From: Schistosoma mansoni
Lineage: Eukaryota; Platyhelminthes; Trematoda; Strigeidida; Schistosomatidae
Direction: 5' to 3'
Length of the DNA stretch: 64,000 bases
NCBI RefSeq assembly: GCF_000237925.1
Contig: NW_017386036.1
Coordinates: forward strand, 310,001-374,000
Part shown: positions 1 to 12,060 of the stretch, in pieces
Layout of the letters: the number at the start of each line of letters is the position of its first letter
Numbering within the stretch: position 1 is the stretch's first letter
Translations under genes and position numbers: made by a program
The notes under the pieces: model-generated
Databases searched by the model: none
Told to the model about the DNA's origin: nothing
The model's input: the letters and a program-made list of their open reading frames with translations, nothing else

Positions 1-2895
1 TGTAACACGACTGTGGTTGCTACTCCAATGAAAGCTGATGAATGTGTACAGGTCGAGAGCAAGAAACGACATAATTCTAGCAAAGAAAAGCCACACCCCC
101 AAAAGCAGCTGGGAAACTGAAGACTGATCATGTTGACAGGTCAGCTATCTTTCATAGAATCAAGGATACTGAACGCCCAGAACCTTAGACTCGTTTTGAG
201 CATGACATTGTGTTGATAAAACGACTACAGAATCAGCTAATTCTTCAGGATATCTCCAGAGTCACTTTGCTAAATATGTAAAGACTGGGTAGCCAAATGA
301 ATTTGAAACAGAACCAAACAAGGCTGCTAGAAGTAGTTTTTAAATCTCTCAATGAGAGGGACTTAATACTACAGAATGGACACAAACTAAAGTGGTCAGA
401 GGTTTTGTCCGTAAGGACTTGTCGCTCGCAGATCGTTCAAAGAGATAAGAGGCCGGAAAAGAACTGAAACTTGGGTTAGATGCCGGCGGAAAGGACCTAA
501 TCTTTGACTTCCATATAGTTGTCGAAAACGGGCGCGTCGTTCAAATCAGACCTAACGCTTGGAAAGCAAATATATAAGGTATTATACACTCAGTATCGTT
601 AGTAGATTGAACAATAGAGCCAGAGTCCCCAATTGAAACAGCTTGGGATATATTTCGAAAGTTGTACTCAAACGTTACTGCACTCTACATCACTTAGACT
701 ACACCAAGGGGTCCGAGAAACTTGCCACCATGGTTCGGTAAGGAGATTCATACCGTTCTCCGAACGAGGAGAAGAATTTGGGAAAGATTTAGACTGCTGG
801 GTACTAATAAGACAAAATCTCAATATCTAGAAGCTCGAAATACTTGTGCCTCGACCCTCTGCAAGTCTAGAAGAAAGGATTGTTAAGGAGTTTATTGAAT
901 ACCCAAACGCTTGTATTCGTATGTAAACTAAAGAGCTAGAAGAAGAGGAAAGATTCCAGCACTATGAAGAGACAGTAATGCTTCATCATTGGTGGAGGAT
1001 GACCATGGTACAGCTCATGTATTCTCAAACTACATTATCAATTTATATACCGTAGACACACCCTTCCCGTCAGTTCATTGAAACCCCTTCACACCCTAGA
1101 CAATGCCAAATAAGCTTGATATAGGCAAATCCAAGGGACCCGATGAAATTTTTCCTAGATTACTAAAGGAACTAGCCAATTTTGGTGCGGACCCCTTAAG
1201 CATATATATCAGTCTATCCGTAACCAATTGTCAACTACCGAAAGACTGGAAGAACGCCGTGGTAAGTCCTCCCTTCAAAAGATGTACAAAACATAAACCT
1301 GAGAACTACAGATCCGTTGACCTAACCAGCGTGGTTGTTAAAATTTCAGAAAATACTTCTCGGGAAGAGTTGTTGATATATTTCAATGAAAACTGGATCC
1401 TTTTGGAAGAGTAGCATGATGTAGCGGTAAATAAATCCCCAAAGTAAATAGCTCTGTAACTGTTCTACATTGGATGATGTCCACATTAGTTTTAGTGGGC
1501 TCAACTAGCTGAAGGCTCTCGGTCATGCATCCGCACCAGATCACGGGTGGGAACGCCGTGCTCAACATCCCTTGCGATCACTAGCCAGCTTAGATCAGTC
1601 GATATATTTATAATTAATCAAATATATCTTCGAACCTCCACGCATCTGACTTTTCATTTCACTGGGTGGGCACGACTCAATTCTAGAAGGTGTTGCTGGT
1701 TAGTGTTGCCAAACTACAATACCTGTGACGCCTTCAATCGCTTTAGAATAGGTTTTTCTTGTCTCAAAAACTTATTATCAGCTCATGAAAACTGGTGCAT
1801 TCGTAAAGACCAAAAGTTATCTATAGACGTTGTCCGCATCGACTTTAGCAAAGCTTTTGGCAAAGTTCCTCACAACCGACTGTTATATGAGTTAAGAAAT
1901 GTTGGGGTTGGTGGCAATCTATTAATGTGGATAAAAGATATTCTAGTTGGGCGTCAACAAAGAGTACGGGTGGACTCAAAGTTGTCTAACTGGGAAACCG
2001 TGCTTAGCGGAGTGCCTCAGGGTAGACTATTGGGGTGTGTTATTCCTATTCTATGTAAGCGATGGCATTCTCTCCCATCATCATCGGTCAAGCTATATGC
2101 TGACGATGTCAAGATATGGGGAGGAATAAAGAGTAAAGGTGATAGCCTAGAGCTTCAAAATGACCTGGTGAGATTATCTGGATGGTCTCGAACTTGACAG
2201 TTGCCGATAAATACTTCCAAATGCATTGTGATGCATATTAGTCATCAAGGTACATGATGAATAATATTGAGTTTTCTGTTATTAACACACACAATGACTC
2301 AGGAGTCATCTTTAGCTAGGATTTAAAAACTACTGTACACCACCGAGCGATAGCCGCCAAAGGTTTTAGAACCGTATGGTCAATACATAGGGCTTTTAGT
2401 TATATCGACGCTAAAACGTTTTTGACTTTGTATACAGTATTCGTGCGTTCTAAACTTGAGTACTTTATACAAGCTGCTAGCCCCTGCTTAGAAAAAGGCA
2501 GTGAATTTTTGGAAAGGGTTCAGAGAACAGCAACTAGGCTGATTCCCGAAATAGCAAGGCTCCCGTATGATGCTCGACTGGCTAAACTAAACCTATTCCA
2601 GTTGTCATATCGAAGAACTAGAGGCGACTTTACCACAGTTTTCAAATTGCTTAGTGATAAATTTGCACCTGATATGCCTTGATTTATCCTGTATTCCAAA
2701 AACAGAGAATTTACTAGGACACTCCAAAATGTTCACAAGCCCAGAACGAATTACTTTTCAGCTGACTATCGACTTTTCCGTCGGATCGTCAACGAGTGAA
2801 ATTCATTTCTTCAAGACATGATTGAAGCTACATCTGTCAGTTCTTTCAAAAGACAGTTAGATCAACTGAGAGACCATCATTGCCTAAAGTAACAC
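1..2895 (+). mobile_element. Decayed CR1-like non-LTR retrotransposon (ORF1 remnant plus RT)
   Basis: Broken reading frames run 5' to 3' in the order of a CR1/jockey-type LINE. About 290-580 reads, over several frameshifts, like an ORF1 C-terminus (pieces such as SLNERDLILQNGHKLK, then KDLIFDFHIVVENGR and a stop). About 630-830 is the linker after the endonuclease (PPWFGKEI, then RRRIW). 1103-1414 is the start of the reverse transcriptase (KSKGPDEI, LPKDWKNAVV, KPENYRSV). After a solo LTR the RT resumes: DFSKAFGKVPHNRLL, VLSGVPQG and the catalytic KLYADDVKIW near 2091-2120. It ends near 2890 with SFKRQLDQL, a typical CR1 terminus. Most of the endonuclease is missing, so the copy looks internally deleted as well as frameshifted. 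It lies about 180 bp before the SIL1 start. Family assignment (CR1 rather than jockey) is inference. Confidence 0.75.
1420..1736 (+). repeat. Solo LTR of the 25602/40589 element family, inside the CR1-like RT
   Basis: Starts TGTAGCGGTAAATAAATCCCC and ends ...GACGCCTTCA, aligning end to end with the 326-327 bp LTRs at 25602, 30599, 40589 and 45539, but clearly diverged. It interrupts the RT between WILLEE and the GF-rich segment at about 1745. Flanks ATGA and ATCG may be a decayed 4-bp target duplication. There is no internal retroviral sequence, so it is a solo LTR left by LTR-LTR recombination. Confidence 0.75.
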
Positions 2896-3075
2896 AGACG
2901 ACATAACCTCCCGCCCTTTCCAAAGTGAAACTGAAGCTTGACTACGTTAGGTTGACTCAAGGACGACGCACTTTTGTGTTTTAAAGTAAGCGGGTAATTT
3001 CCGAGGTTAGGTGTTTTCACCTACGCTGTCTCAGCTGTGTGCACTGCAACGTCACACCTCACTTTGCACCTTTAG

Positions 3076-3753
3076 ATGGAGACCATATGGGTTTTAATTG
3101 TGGTGTTTCTGCTCATAGTGACGTCATACAGTAAGTCTTAAAAGTTTTCCGATGTCCGGCAGCAAAAAATTCTAGTGATTTTGTCCCTACTCATGAGTGG
3201 GAAGAAGTCACACCCGGCCATGGAGTCCATTTTGGTCTACATGCGAGACAAAACTTGAAGACCCGGTACAGAGAGGCTAAACATATGGGTGTGATGTCTA
3301 GCCCTTCCAATGTAATTGCAGGTTAGTTATGTGTACTGTTGAGTCAGTAGGTGAACCTGGGAAACCTGCCATCAATGTGTCGACATATTCGGGAGCGGAT
3401 AACTTGAGCAAGCCCAACACTCAGTCAGCCAGACACTTTCGTTCATATGACGAATTGAAAAAAGACTTCCAGAAAATAAACATGAATATCAAGACGGATC
3501 CCGAAATTATAAATGAAATAATGACTGAAATAAAACAGAATGATTCCTCAGACGAACGGTTAGCGATATATTTGGAAGATCTGTCTTACTACCTGCACCA
3601 GGTACAGCTGTAATCCGGCCTTTTCTACTCACAGATTGACAATGCAAGGATTTTCTCCAAAAATGGTTTCGAAACACTGTTACAGCTTTTACACCATCCC
3701 AGTTATGAAGTTAAAAAAGATACTTTGAAAGCCATTGGTGCCGCTACTCAGGG
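3076..3753 (+). CDS. SIL1: SIL1 nucleotide exchange factor, exons 1-4
   Basis: SIL1 is an armadillo-like ER-lumen protein that releases ADP from the Hsp70 BiP. Exons: 3076-3130, 3163-3321, 3351-3601 and 3635-3753, separated by introns of 32, 29 and 33 bp; all phases fit. The ATG at 3076 opens a hydrophobic signal peptide (METIWVLIVVFLLIVTS). Exon 2 reads DFVPTHEWEEV, a hallmark of SIL1. Exon 3 holds YDELKKDFQKINMNIKTD and ends LSYYLHQ. Exon 4 continues IDNARIFSKNGFETLLQLL, the start of the armadillo repeats. The reading frame links in phase to exons at 6501, 13202 and 23422, giving 440 codons plus stop against 461 in human SIL1. The tiny 5' introns are typical of schistosome genes. The acceptor of intron 2 could also be 3 bp upstream (an in-frame alternative). 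Confidence 0.9.
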
Positions 3754-5385
3754 GTGCGTTCATTAAGATGTTTTTAAGTATGATAACTCAGTGCTTTTGT
3801 GCGTTCAGTAGATGCTGTAGAACTAATTGAATTTTTTTTATTCCTCTGCCTAAATATTGGGTAGTTTCGCTTTCACCGTTGTTTTTTTTGCATAGTAAGG
3901 ATAGAATAGTTAGATATTGAGTGTAATGATTAGTCCAATTTAATGGTACTAACACAAGCGTGGTCGGCCTGTGCTACTACACAAGGGTTAATAGGCGTAA
4001 GCAAGTAAGTCAAGAGTGGTGCAATGATACACACCTTTCAATCGCTACTGGAATTTTGATACTGTTGGGTATATATTAGTTGTAGTTTTCTTCCAAACAA
4101 TTGTCGAGTGCTTTTGCATGCTAACGTTTATTGGTCTCACGACTACTTTTTAAGTTATTTCAAGTTTTCGTTTCCGTGACTTTTTGATACTTGTCTTTTT
4201 AATCAGCATTTCCTCAAGTTCAAACGATGTAATGAGTAAGAAGCCATATGTCATTTCGTCTCATCACTTTCTTAAGCCCCTTAATAACTTGACCTAACAT
4301 CAGTCTCTTGACGTCTTAAATTATTTTCCATTTGGTTTGGATCCACTTTGTGTTAATTATTTTATATCACCTATCTTGCAAGGCTCCATGTTAATACTTA
4401 CAGTATCCAAACTTCTGAAAGTCCGTCCTTTGTTTATTGAAGCGTTGGGACTGCCTCTGTGTGCTTTCTTAAAACTGGCTACATATTGCAAACTTCACCA
4501 AGAACATTCTATTGTAGTCGACATAGAGATCACATGTCATCTGTGACTCACTCTTAGCTCACTATCATAACGCGTGCCACAACAGTAATTGTTGGTCCCA
4601 CAGTATGTCTTGACTTATTTCCTCTCCCCACAGTTAAATATACACTAGTTCCGTTTGACCTAACATCTCGGAAGTAATGGGCTTAGAAGATTCGCTATCC
4701 TTACTTCGAAACAACCTCAGTTAATAGTTTATGCCTGCAAATAATTACTGTCACCGCTCAAAATGTAACTTACTAGGTTGATTGCATGACTATCCCTTCA
4801 TATTTGAGTACAGTTCTAAAATAATTAGATAGGTTAATATCCTTCACATCTCTCTCGTACTCTGATTAAAAACTCAGGAAGACCTTTTTGATAAATTCTA
4901 GTGAACGGGCTCCTCAGCATATCACAATCGGGAAAACAATTGGAAACGGTTTGCCGACTATCCTAATGTGCTTTAGGAAAACTTACAAACCAGTGTTAAC
5001 AGAGTTCACCACGTTTCGCTGTTTGGCAAACTGTTTGCTTATCTTCCTATCACATTCCGTCCGTTATAAAATTAGTCAGCTTTGACTGACATTTTAGAAT
5101 CACGTATATAAAACCAATAAATGCATGTGATGTGTGCAACTAGTATGCGAAGAGAAAATGTTCTAGAATATTCCCATCCGTTAACATATAAATAGCCACT
5201 CAGTCAGCTACAACGTAGTACCAGGCACACACATGCATCGGTCCAAGTTGCCATACCTCGTTAGCACAACAAGATGAACACCGGATTCATAGAAGTAGTT
5301 AATCTAGTGGTGGTAATTTATAAAAGGTAGGTTGTATATAAAGACATAGTAAAGGAAGGAAGAACGTTATGAAGCAATCTTAATC
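3754..5385. other. SIL1 intron 4, first part
   Basis: The donor GTGCGT at 3754 opens a 2.7 kb intron ending at 6500. This AT-rich stretch has only short chance ORFs and no recognisable protein or RNA similarity. The change from about 30 bp introns to a kilobase intron occurs here. Confidence 0.6.
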
Positions 5386-5860
5386 TTAAGGTTTAAGGGA
5401 AGATAAAGAGTGTATACACCTACACCATTTTGATCGAATCTGAGCCATGTCACACAGAGTCTCCAACCATTGGTTACGATAGTCACGCGGACCCCAACCA
5501 AGTAGTCTGCATCTACCAACATGGCTCAAACTGGGAGTTGATGACTTCAAGCACTGATGCCACGTTTTAGTTTGGCCGCCCCTAACTCTCTTCCAACCAT
5601 CGCCAATACTAGTCAGCATAGCGCGTCGTGGTAATCGGTGTTCAGGCATACGTAACACGTGGCCCAACCATCTCAGTCGATGAAGATTCATCACCTCATC
5701 AACTGATTTACCATCATTCCCTAATACCCTATGTCTAACCTCACTATTACTTACTCGGTGATCCCAGAAGATGCGAGCAATATTTCTAAGGCATCTGTGA
5801 TCAAATACTAGTAACTTATGAGTATCGTCTACCAATAAACTTAACTTTTACTCCATCCGA
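5386..5860 (-). mobile_element. RTE-type (SR2-like) retrotransposon C-terminal fragment
   Basis: An open antisense frame of about 149 codons reads LLVFDHRCLRNIARIFWDH, RLRWLGHVLRMPEHRLPRR and WLETLCDMAQ. This is the C-terminal tail after the reverse transcriptase of RTE-clade elements. The same tail occurs on the plus strand at 9430-9880 (RRLLVFDH-like start, LSWLGHVLHMPNHRLPRG). There is no RT core, so it is a fragment in SIL1 intron 4, in reverse orientation to the gene. Its frame is unbroken, but its 5' side is truncated. Confidence 0.8.
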
Positions 5861-6500
5861 GCCCCAATCAATGGAGGTGCAAAAAGAAATGAAAAGGATG
5901 CAACAGAATGAGTCTGCCTTCCTTGTTTACTACTGTATTGCTTAATCGGACAGCGCACAAGTCATCAAAAGAAGTCTATTTGAATATTGATTCTTTTGCT
6001 TTCTTAGTGTTATACTTATACCAGCAGAACCATGGAAATTCGCAATCGAATGTGTAAATACTGTATTTGTGGGTCATTTGTATTATATATTGTTGTTTAC
6101 TGTGTTTCCTAATAAGAGAATAAAATAACTTCGCTCACCTTTCACTTCAAAGCAGTTGCCTTGTATGTAATTTTTAGTAACTTGTAAATAATGCATTTCC
6201 CATAAATATCCAATCATACAGGTTTTGTTGAAAGTTAGGCTACATCAGTTCAGTTAATTCAGCTTCCGGTGGATTGACCGCGTTAGTGTGTGCTGTCATT
6301 AATTTTGATGTAGGGCGAATGGGATATTTAATATGTATCAAAGTCTTCGTCGATCGTTTTTCTTGCATATTGTTGTACATGATAACAGCCAATTAAAAAG
6401 CTAGGTGTACTGATCGTTTATAAGCATCATTGTTTCGAAATTTGAGTGTTACCAAGTTTTCAAATCTTAGTGAATGTCTTTACATTGATCATTTTCATAG

Positions 6501-6807
6501 AAATTCTGAAGTCAAAGTAGTCGCACTTCAAAGTGGTTTGGTTGACCAGTTACATTCTTTTTTGAAGGCATGCATAAATGGACAAGATTCATTGGAATTC
6601 AGTACATTACTATCAGGAGTAGTGTCAACGTTAAGTGCGTTGCTGCGTGACTTCCCATACGCCCAGAAACAGTTCTTTTCAACTTCAGGAATATCGCCAT
6701 CTGGTTTCGAGCTACTTGCACAACTTAGTCGTCGAAATGCTTCAAAGGGCATTCAAGGCTTACGGGTTCGAATCCTGACGCTTTTGACATATCTTTACAG
6801 TGAGCGT
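6501..6807 (+). CDS. SIL1: SIL1 exon 5 (armadillo repeats)
   Basis: The acceptor ATTTTCATAG precedes 6501, and the donor CGT|GTATGT follows 6807. The exon is 307 nt: the first base completes the codon split at 3753, then 102 codons follow, ending in phase 0. It reads NSEVKVVALQSGLVDQL, LLRDFPYAQKQFF and VRILTLLTYLYSER. Human SIL1 has a near-identical LLRHFPYAQRQFL motif at this place. This is the central armadillo-like part that grips the BiP nucleotide-binding domain. The longer open frame seen 5' of 6501 is intron read-through. Confidence 0.92.
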
Positions 6808-7019
6808 GTATGTTCATTTTTGTGCCTAAATTGTGTAAACATGTCATATTGTTTAATACTTAGAATTCGCTTGTGTTATTTTCAGTAGACATTCTAAGCA
6901 CTAATAAGATTTTCAACTCTGTTTTGTTATCAGACCATGCCTTTAGATAACTTTATTTGTAATAAGATTTTCCTCCTTATTCTGGGACGTGTTGAAATAT
7001 AAAACCACAGTTTACTTTT

Positions 7020-10000
7020 CTCGAATAACGTAATATTACCCCGACCGTAGCCGCTACCTTGACGTGGTAGTCGGGCTTGCCTATCGTAATGACTCAACCT
7101 AGCTATATTAGCTGGAACATGTGTTCCTGTAGGTTCTACCATGCCAGGCAGGTCGATTAAAGAACGGCGAGACTAAAAGGAGCAACTCAAGGTCTGACGG
7201 CGAAGTCGTACCGCTGACTGTAGACGGGTGTGACAGCAGTAAGGTGTTTCCCTCGGACAACAAGCATCTGCAGCGATGCTGCCTTCTCAAAAGGAAGGAA
7301 GGGGCTAGAAAAGGCCGACCCTAAAAATGTCACGCCTCACATTACCTCACGGATTTCCGTCTCTGGCGGTAAGGCCCTTTGAAGAACGGAGCTAACACGT
7401 CAAAAACTTCCCACAAAAAGGCCGTGCGTGACCGTCCTCAAGAAGTTGTCCCTTGAGCTCTGCGGTCACGCTCCAGGATCGTTATGACCAACATTAATCC
7501 AACTTCATTTTTAGGTCCCTCAAGAAATACCCTTCTACGGTGTGGGCAGCCGGGATGTGATATTAGCCCTCATACCCGTAACTACACACGAGACCAAGTT
7601 GGTCACTTTCAAATCCTTCCTACTCCTCCTAATAACTCTCTTATCTCCACGACTAACTCTTCTCACGTCCTTTTATCACCTCGCACCGCTACGGCAAACG
7701 ATTCGAGTACATGGAACGCTATCCTCGTTCTCCTAAAACCACGCTTTAAACTACATGTGCCAAATAGGACAACAGGCTTCCTTAGCTAGAACTTTAAAAT
7801 CTCGTACCATCGATGTGTGCTGCGTCTCCGAAACGCGCATACAGGATCCGAGTAGCGTCATTCATTTGACCTCATCATATCAAAATAAAGAACCAACTTG
7901 ATTCACACTTCGTGTATCTGGAAGCCATGATGCTGCTTCCCGTGGCCGCTCTGGCGTAGGTATAGCATTGAGTTCTAGGGCAGAACTAGCTCTTTTGGAC
8001 TGAGTCCCAGTAAACAGTCGTTTGTGTGCTGTCCGACTAAACGGAACAGTAAGGACTCAGAAAGATAGGGACACTCGTCGTTGCCTCTTCGTCGTCTCTG
8101 CCTACTCTCCCATTGACTGCCGCTCAGATGATGTGAAAGATGAGTTTTACAGAAACCTTTCTGACCTTCTCCGAAAAGCTAGGCGCCCTGATGTAGTAAT
8201 AGTGGCTGGCGACTTCAATGCTCAAGTAGGTAAAGTAAGCGAAGGGGAAAAACACCTTGGTGTCATGGCTCAAAGAACAGATAATGGCGATGGTCTATTG
8301 CAACTATGCTCAGATAACCACCTGATTCTTGCAAATACTAACTTTAAGCACAAGACATGGCGAACCCCGAATTCGTCCCAACGTTGGACCCAACTAAATC
8401 ACATCGCATTCAGCCACCGATGGAGGGGCTTGAGAGGAAACTGTCGCTCATTTTGGAACACATACATAGATTAAGAGAATGCTCTAATGTGAGTACATAT
8501 CTGTCTGCGTCATACTGGACGTAGGAAAGACACTGCAAAGAAACCTCTTAGGGTTCTACTTAATGATAGCCAAGTTAAGAATATATTTCAGGAACTAGAA
8601 AAACAGTTAGGCAGCCATGTAAGTTGTGCCCACCCCGAGGCAGCTTGGAATGAATTCCGTATAGCTGTGGAAACAGCAGTGATATCTGCTAATACGGTAA
8701 ACCATAAGGTTAGAGAGAAACACTGGATTACAGAAGCATCTACCGCACTGATAGATGCTCGAAAACTCATCCCATCTGGCTCTGAACATAACGCAAAGCG
8801 GAGTCAGCTTAAGCGCAGGCTAATAAGGAGCCTACGCAATGATCGCGGACAGTAATGGGTAGCCAAAGCAAAAGAGATGGAAAAGGCAGCGGCAATAGGT
8901 AACAACAGACTGAATATCAATATCAACACCTGATTCTCGTTTAATTTTGTCGTTGACATGCTTTTAGAGATAACACTTTCATCATCTCAATCTCCAGGAG
9001 TTGAACTTTTACTGGGAGGCTCACTTGTTGACTTAGAATACGCCGACGACATAGTTTTATTTGGTGAAGACGCTGACAAAATGCAGTCTTCTGACCACTA
9101 TAAGCAACTATGCAGGCATGTTCGGGATGCGATTCTCCTTCTCGAAGTGTAAAATGTTACTTCAAGATTGGATTGCATTGGCACCTGAACTAATGATAGG
9201 GAGTGAAGTAGTTGAGCGTGTTGACTGCTTCACTTATCTTGAGAGTCTCATCAGCCCTTGTGGTCTAGTGTGTGACGAAATCTCAGCACGGATACAGAAG
9301 ACTCGTCTAGCTTTCGTCAACTTGCGTCATTTATGGCGTAGGCGAGATATCCGTCTAACAACCAAGGGACAGGTTCACTGTGCAGCAGTTCGTTCCGTCC
9401 CACTTTATGGCAGTGAAACATGACCGATAAGAGTAGAGGATATTCGTAGACTGCTAGTATTCGATCATAGGCGTCTTCGAAGCATTACTCGTCTATCCTG
9501 GGACCACCGAGTAAGTAATGTAGTTGATAGGAAACGGGTATTAGGTAAAGATGGGAAATCGATTGATGAAGTAGTGAAACTTCATCAGTTGAGCTGGCTG
9601 GGACACGTGTTACATATGCCCAACCACCGACTGCCCCGAGGTGCGATGTTTTATGGCGTAAGGGTAGGTTGGAAGAAAGCTAGGGGCGGCAAGACGAAAA
9701 TGTGGCACAAATCCATGAAGTCATTGACAAGTGGACTGAGCCATGTTGGTAGGTGTAGACTTCCTGGTTGGGATCCGCGAGATGATAGTAATCGATGGTT
9801 AGAGACCTTGAATGACATGGCTCAAAATCGTTTGCAATGGCGAAGGTGCATCCACTCTTTGTGTTCTGTCAAGTTCTAATCTTCTGAATTCTTCATGTCT
9901 CTATCTTTTCAAATATATTTCACTGTATTATACTCCTTCAATAACATCTTGAAACCCTAATCTTTCGGATTACTGTTTATACTCTTACTACTTTTACCAC

Positions 10001-10100
10001 TATGGGGTTGGAATCGACAGTTGCATCGCTGTGCTAATGTCGTATGGTAACTCGAACTGATGTACGTATGTACGAAGTTCTACGTTGTGACTGACGGACG
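7020..10100 (+). mobile_element. RTE-type (SR2-like) non-LTR retrotransposon, degraded
   Basis: The GC-richer 5' region (7020-7480) is followed by broken endonuclease frames and then 8022-8474, which reads RRCLFVVSAYSPIDCRSDD and VIVAGDFNAQVGK; GDFNA is the AP-endonuclease motif. RT sequence follows at about 8940-9430: LEYADDIVLFGED carries the YADD catalytic box, then FTYLESLISPCG. The C-terminal tail (GHVLHMPNHRLPRG) ends near 9880, and about 200 bp of 3' UTR-like sequence follows. The segment between endonuclease and RT (8475-8940) is partly deleted or scrambled, and there are several stops and frameshifts. It sits in SIL1 intron 5 in the gene's orientation. The SR2 relationship is from family knowledge, not a search. 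Confidence 0.8.
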
Positions 10101-10614
10101 TAATATTACTGTGTACATTACAAAGATGATTAGGTCAACCTGAGATGGTTAAATTGAATATTATCCTGAGCTACAAATTATTTACGGCAACTCCAAACTT
10201 GTAATTACAGAATTTGCGTACCACTCGAAGTATTATCATGATTTCCTGAAAGACAGCCATGTTAGAGTATTGCATAACTGCGTAAATCCAACATGCTTAG
10301 GAATAAGCGGTTCGATACTGTAATTAACCTTCACCTTTTAGCGTTTAGCCTCATTCGTAAACTGCCTCATAGTGGTAGGAGTAGTCATCTAACTGTCTGG
10401 TGCAGTTTGTTGAGTGGTTTCTATTGGAACATAGTCAGATTTTTGCCATATCAAGGTCTCCCCATTGTGAATAAACGTAGTCAATTTCTTTCTATCCAAC
10501 TATTTGTGAGTTTAACACTGAGGTGTCAATAGTAAAGTTTTTGACATGGTATCGTGTTAGTGTATAGTACATCGGTTTCAATAAGTAAACAGTATGACTA
10601 CTTCGTTTATTCAC

Positions 10615-11590
10615 CCATTTATGCCGTTACGATATTTGCTACTGACCGTTGGTACTACCTTGAAGCAGTGGTTAAGCTTGCCTATCATGATGAAACAATC
10701 GGACTATACTGACTGGAACAATCGTTCCTCAAGGTCCCACCGTACCAGTAAGGTCGGTTGAAGAGCGGTAAGATTAAAAGCTGCAAACCCAAGGTTCGAG
10801 GATAAAGTCGTACTACTAAATGTACAGAAGTGAGACGGCAGTAAGGAAGTTTCACCCCAGACAACCAGCATAACAGCGATGTTGCCTTCCCACAATAGAA
10901 GGGTGAGGTTAGAAAAGGTTGACCCTAAAAATGTACAGTTGTCCTGTGGGCAGTTCGGTCACGCCCTCAGGTCACTAAAACCAACTGTAACCCAATTTCC
11001 TTTACAAGTACCTCTAGAACAACCCTTCCACGGTATAGCGACCGTGTAGTGATAACCGCCCTCATACCTCTAACAGCACTCAAGATCACTGTATTCATAA
11101 TCAATTTTCCTCCTCAATTCCTACTAATCCTACTACCTCATCTATCAACTCTAAACTTCCTTCTCATGTGCTACCATGGCCAACGATTCTAGTTCGCGAA
11201 ATACTATCAAAGGTCTATCTAAACCCCGTCCCAAACCACACGTTGGAGCCTTCAACCGTCAAGTCGACCAGCAGGCCTCCTTAGCTGGGATCCTAGAATC
11301 TCGTACCACGGTATGCTTTATTTCCAAAACACTCATACCTGCTCTTAGTGTGGTCATTCACATGACCTCACATCGCCAAAACGGACAGCCAACGAAATAC
11401 ACCCTCTGTTTATCTGGCGACCCGATGGCTAGTTCTCGTGGACTTGCAGGTGTAGGCATAGCACTTAGTACAAGAGCGAAACAAACACTATTATAATGGA
11501 TTCCCTTTGACAGTCACCTATGTGCTGTTCGGCTAAGCGGCTCCGTAAAAACTCGGTAAGATAGGAGCACACGTCGCAGTCTTGTTTGAC
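10615..11590 (+). mobile_element. Second RTE-type element, 5' part only
   Basis: This repeats the 5' leader of the 7020 element in diverged form (tracts such as CTTGAAGCAGTGGTTAAGC against CTTGACGTGGTAGTCGGGC, then the same GACCCTAAAAATGT block). It is followed by an endonuclease N-terminus fragment at 11176-11496, with SLAGILESRTTVCFISKTL, then SSRGLAGVGIALSTR. It stops before the GDFNA motif, so the copy is truncated at its 3' side. Confidence 0.65.
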
Positions 11591-12060
11591 CCTGGTCTTG
11601 ACTTGGAATACGTCTATCAGCTGTCTTCTATGCACCACTTTGCAGTGTAGTCAGTCGTATGAATTCCGGATGATGTTGACCATTTTCTCAGGTACACCAC
11701 AGCGTCGAAGAAGATTTTCCTATCCACGTTGTCGAACGCCTTCTCATGGTCTAGGAAGTTGATATATAGTGATGAGTTCCATTCAATTGCTGCTCTGGTT
11801 GTTAGAAGGAACATCGGCTTCGTGACTTCCGAAGAATCTCGGCTTTCGTCATGTGGCGTCATAATTCTTCTGATAAAAGATCCTTCAACTCCCAGGGTAG
11901 AGCTAAACGGTTCAGTTTGTTTTTTCTGGTAAGCGCCTTTTTTAGCAAGGTTGTGTTCTACGGGATGGCGTTGCTGACCCCATGCCCAACTCTCGTCCTT
12001 CACTCGGGCTTGGAGCCGTCAGTAACCCTACAAGAGCCAGAAGCGGAGTTAGTACCCAAT
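11591..12060 (-). mobile_element. RTE-type RT fragment, antisense
   Basis: The reverse strand reads WNSSLYINFLDHEKAFDNVD, the RT block containing the first catalytic aspartate region of RTE elements, followed by TDYTAKWCIED. A closely related block occurs on the minus strand at 56520-57233. It abuts the truncated 10615 copy in opposite orientation, so nested or inverted insertion is likely. No YADD box is present. Confidence 0.65.
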
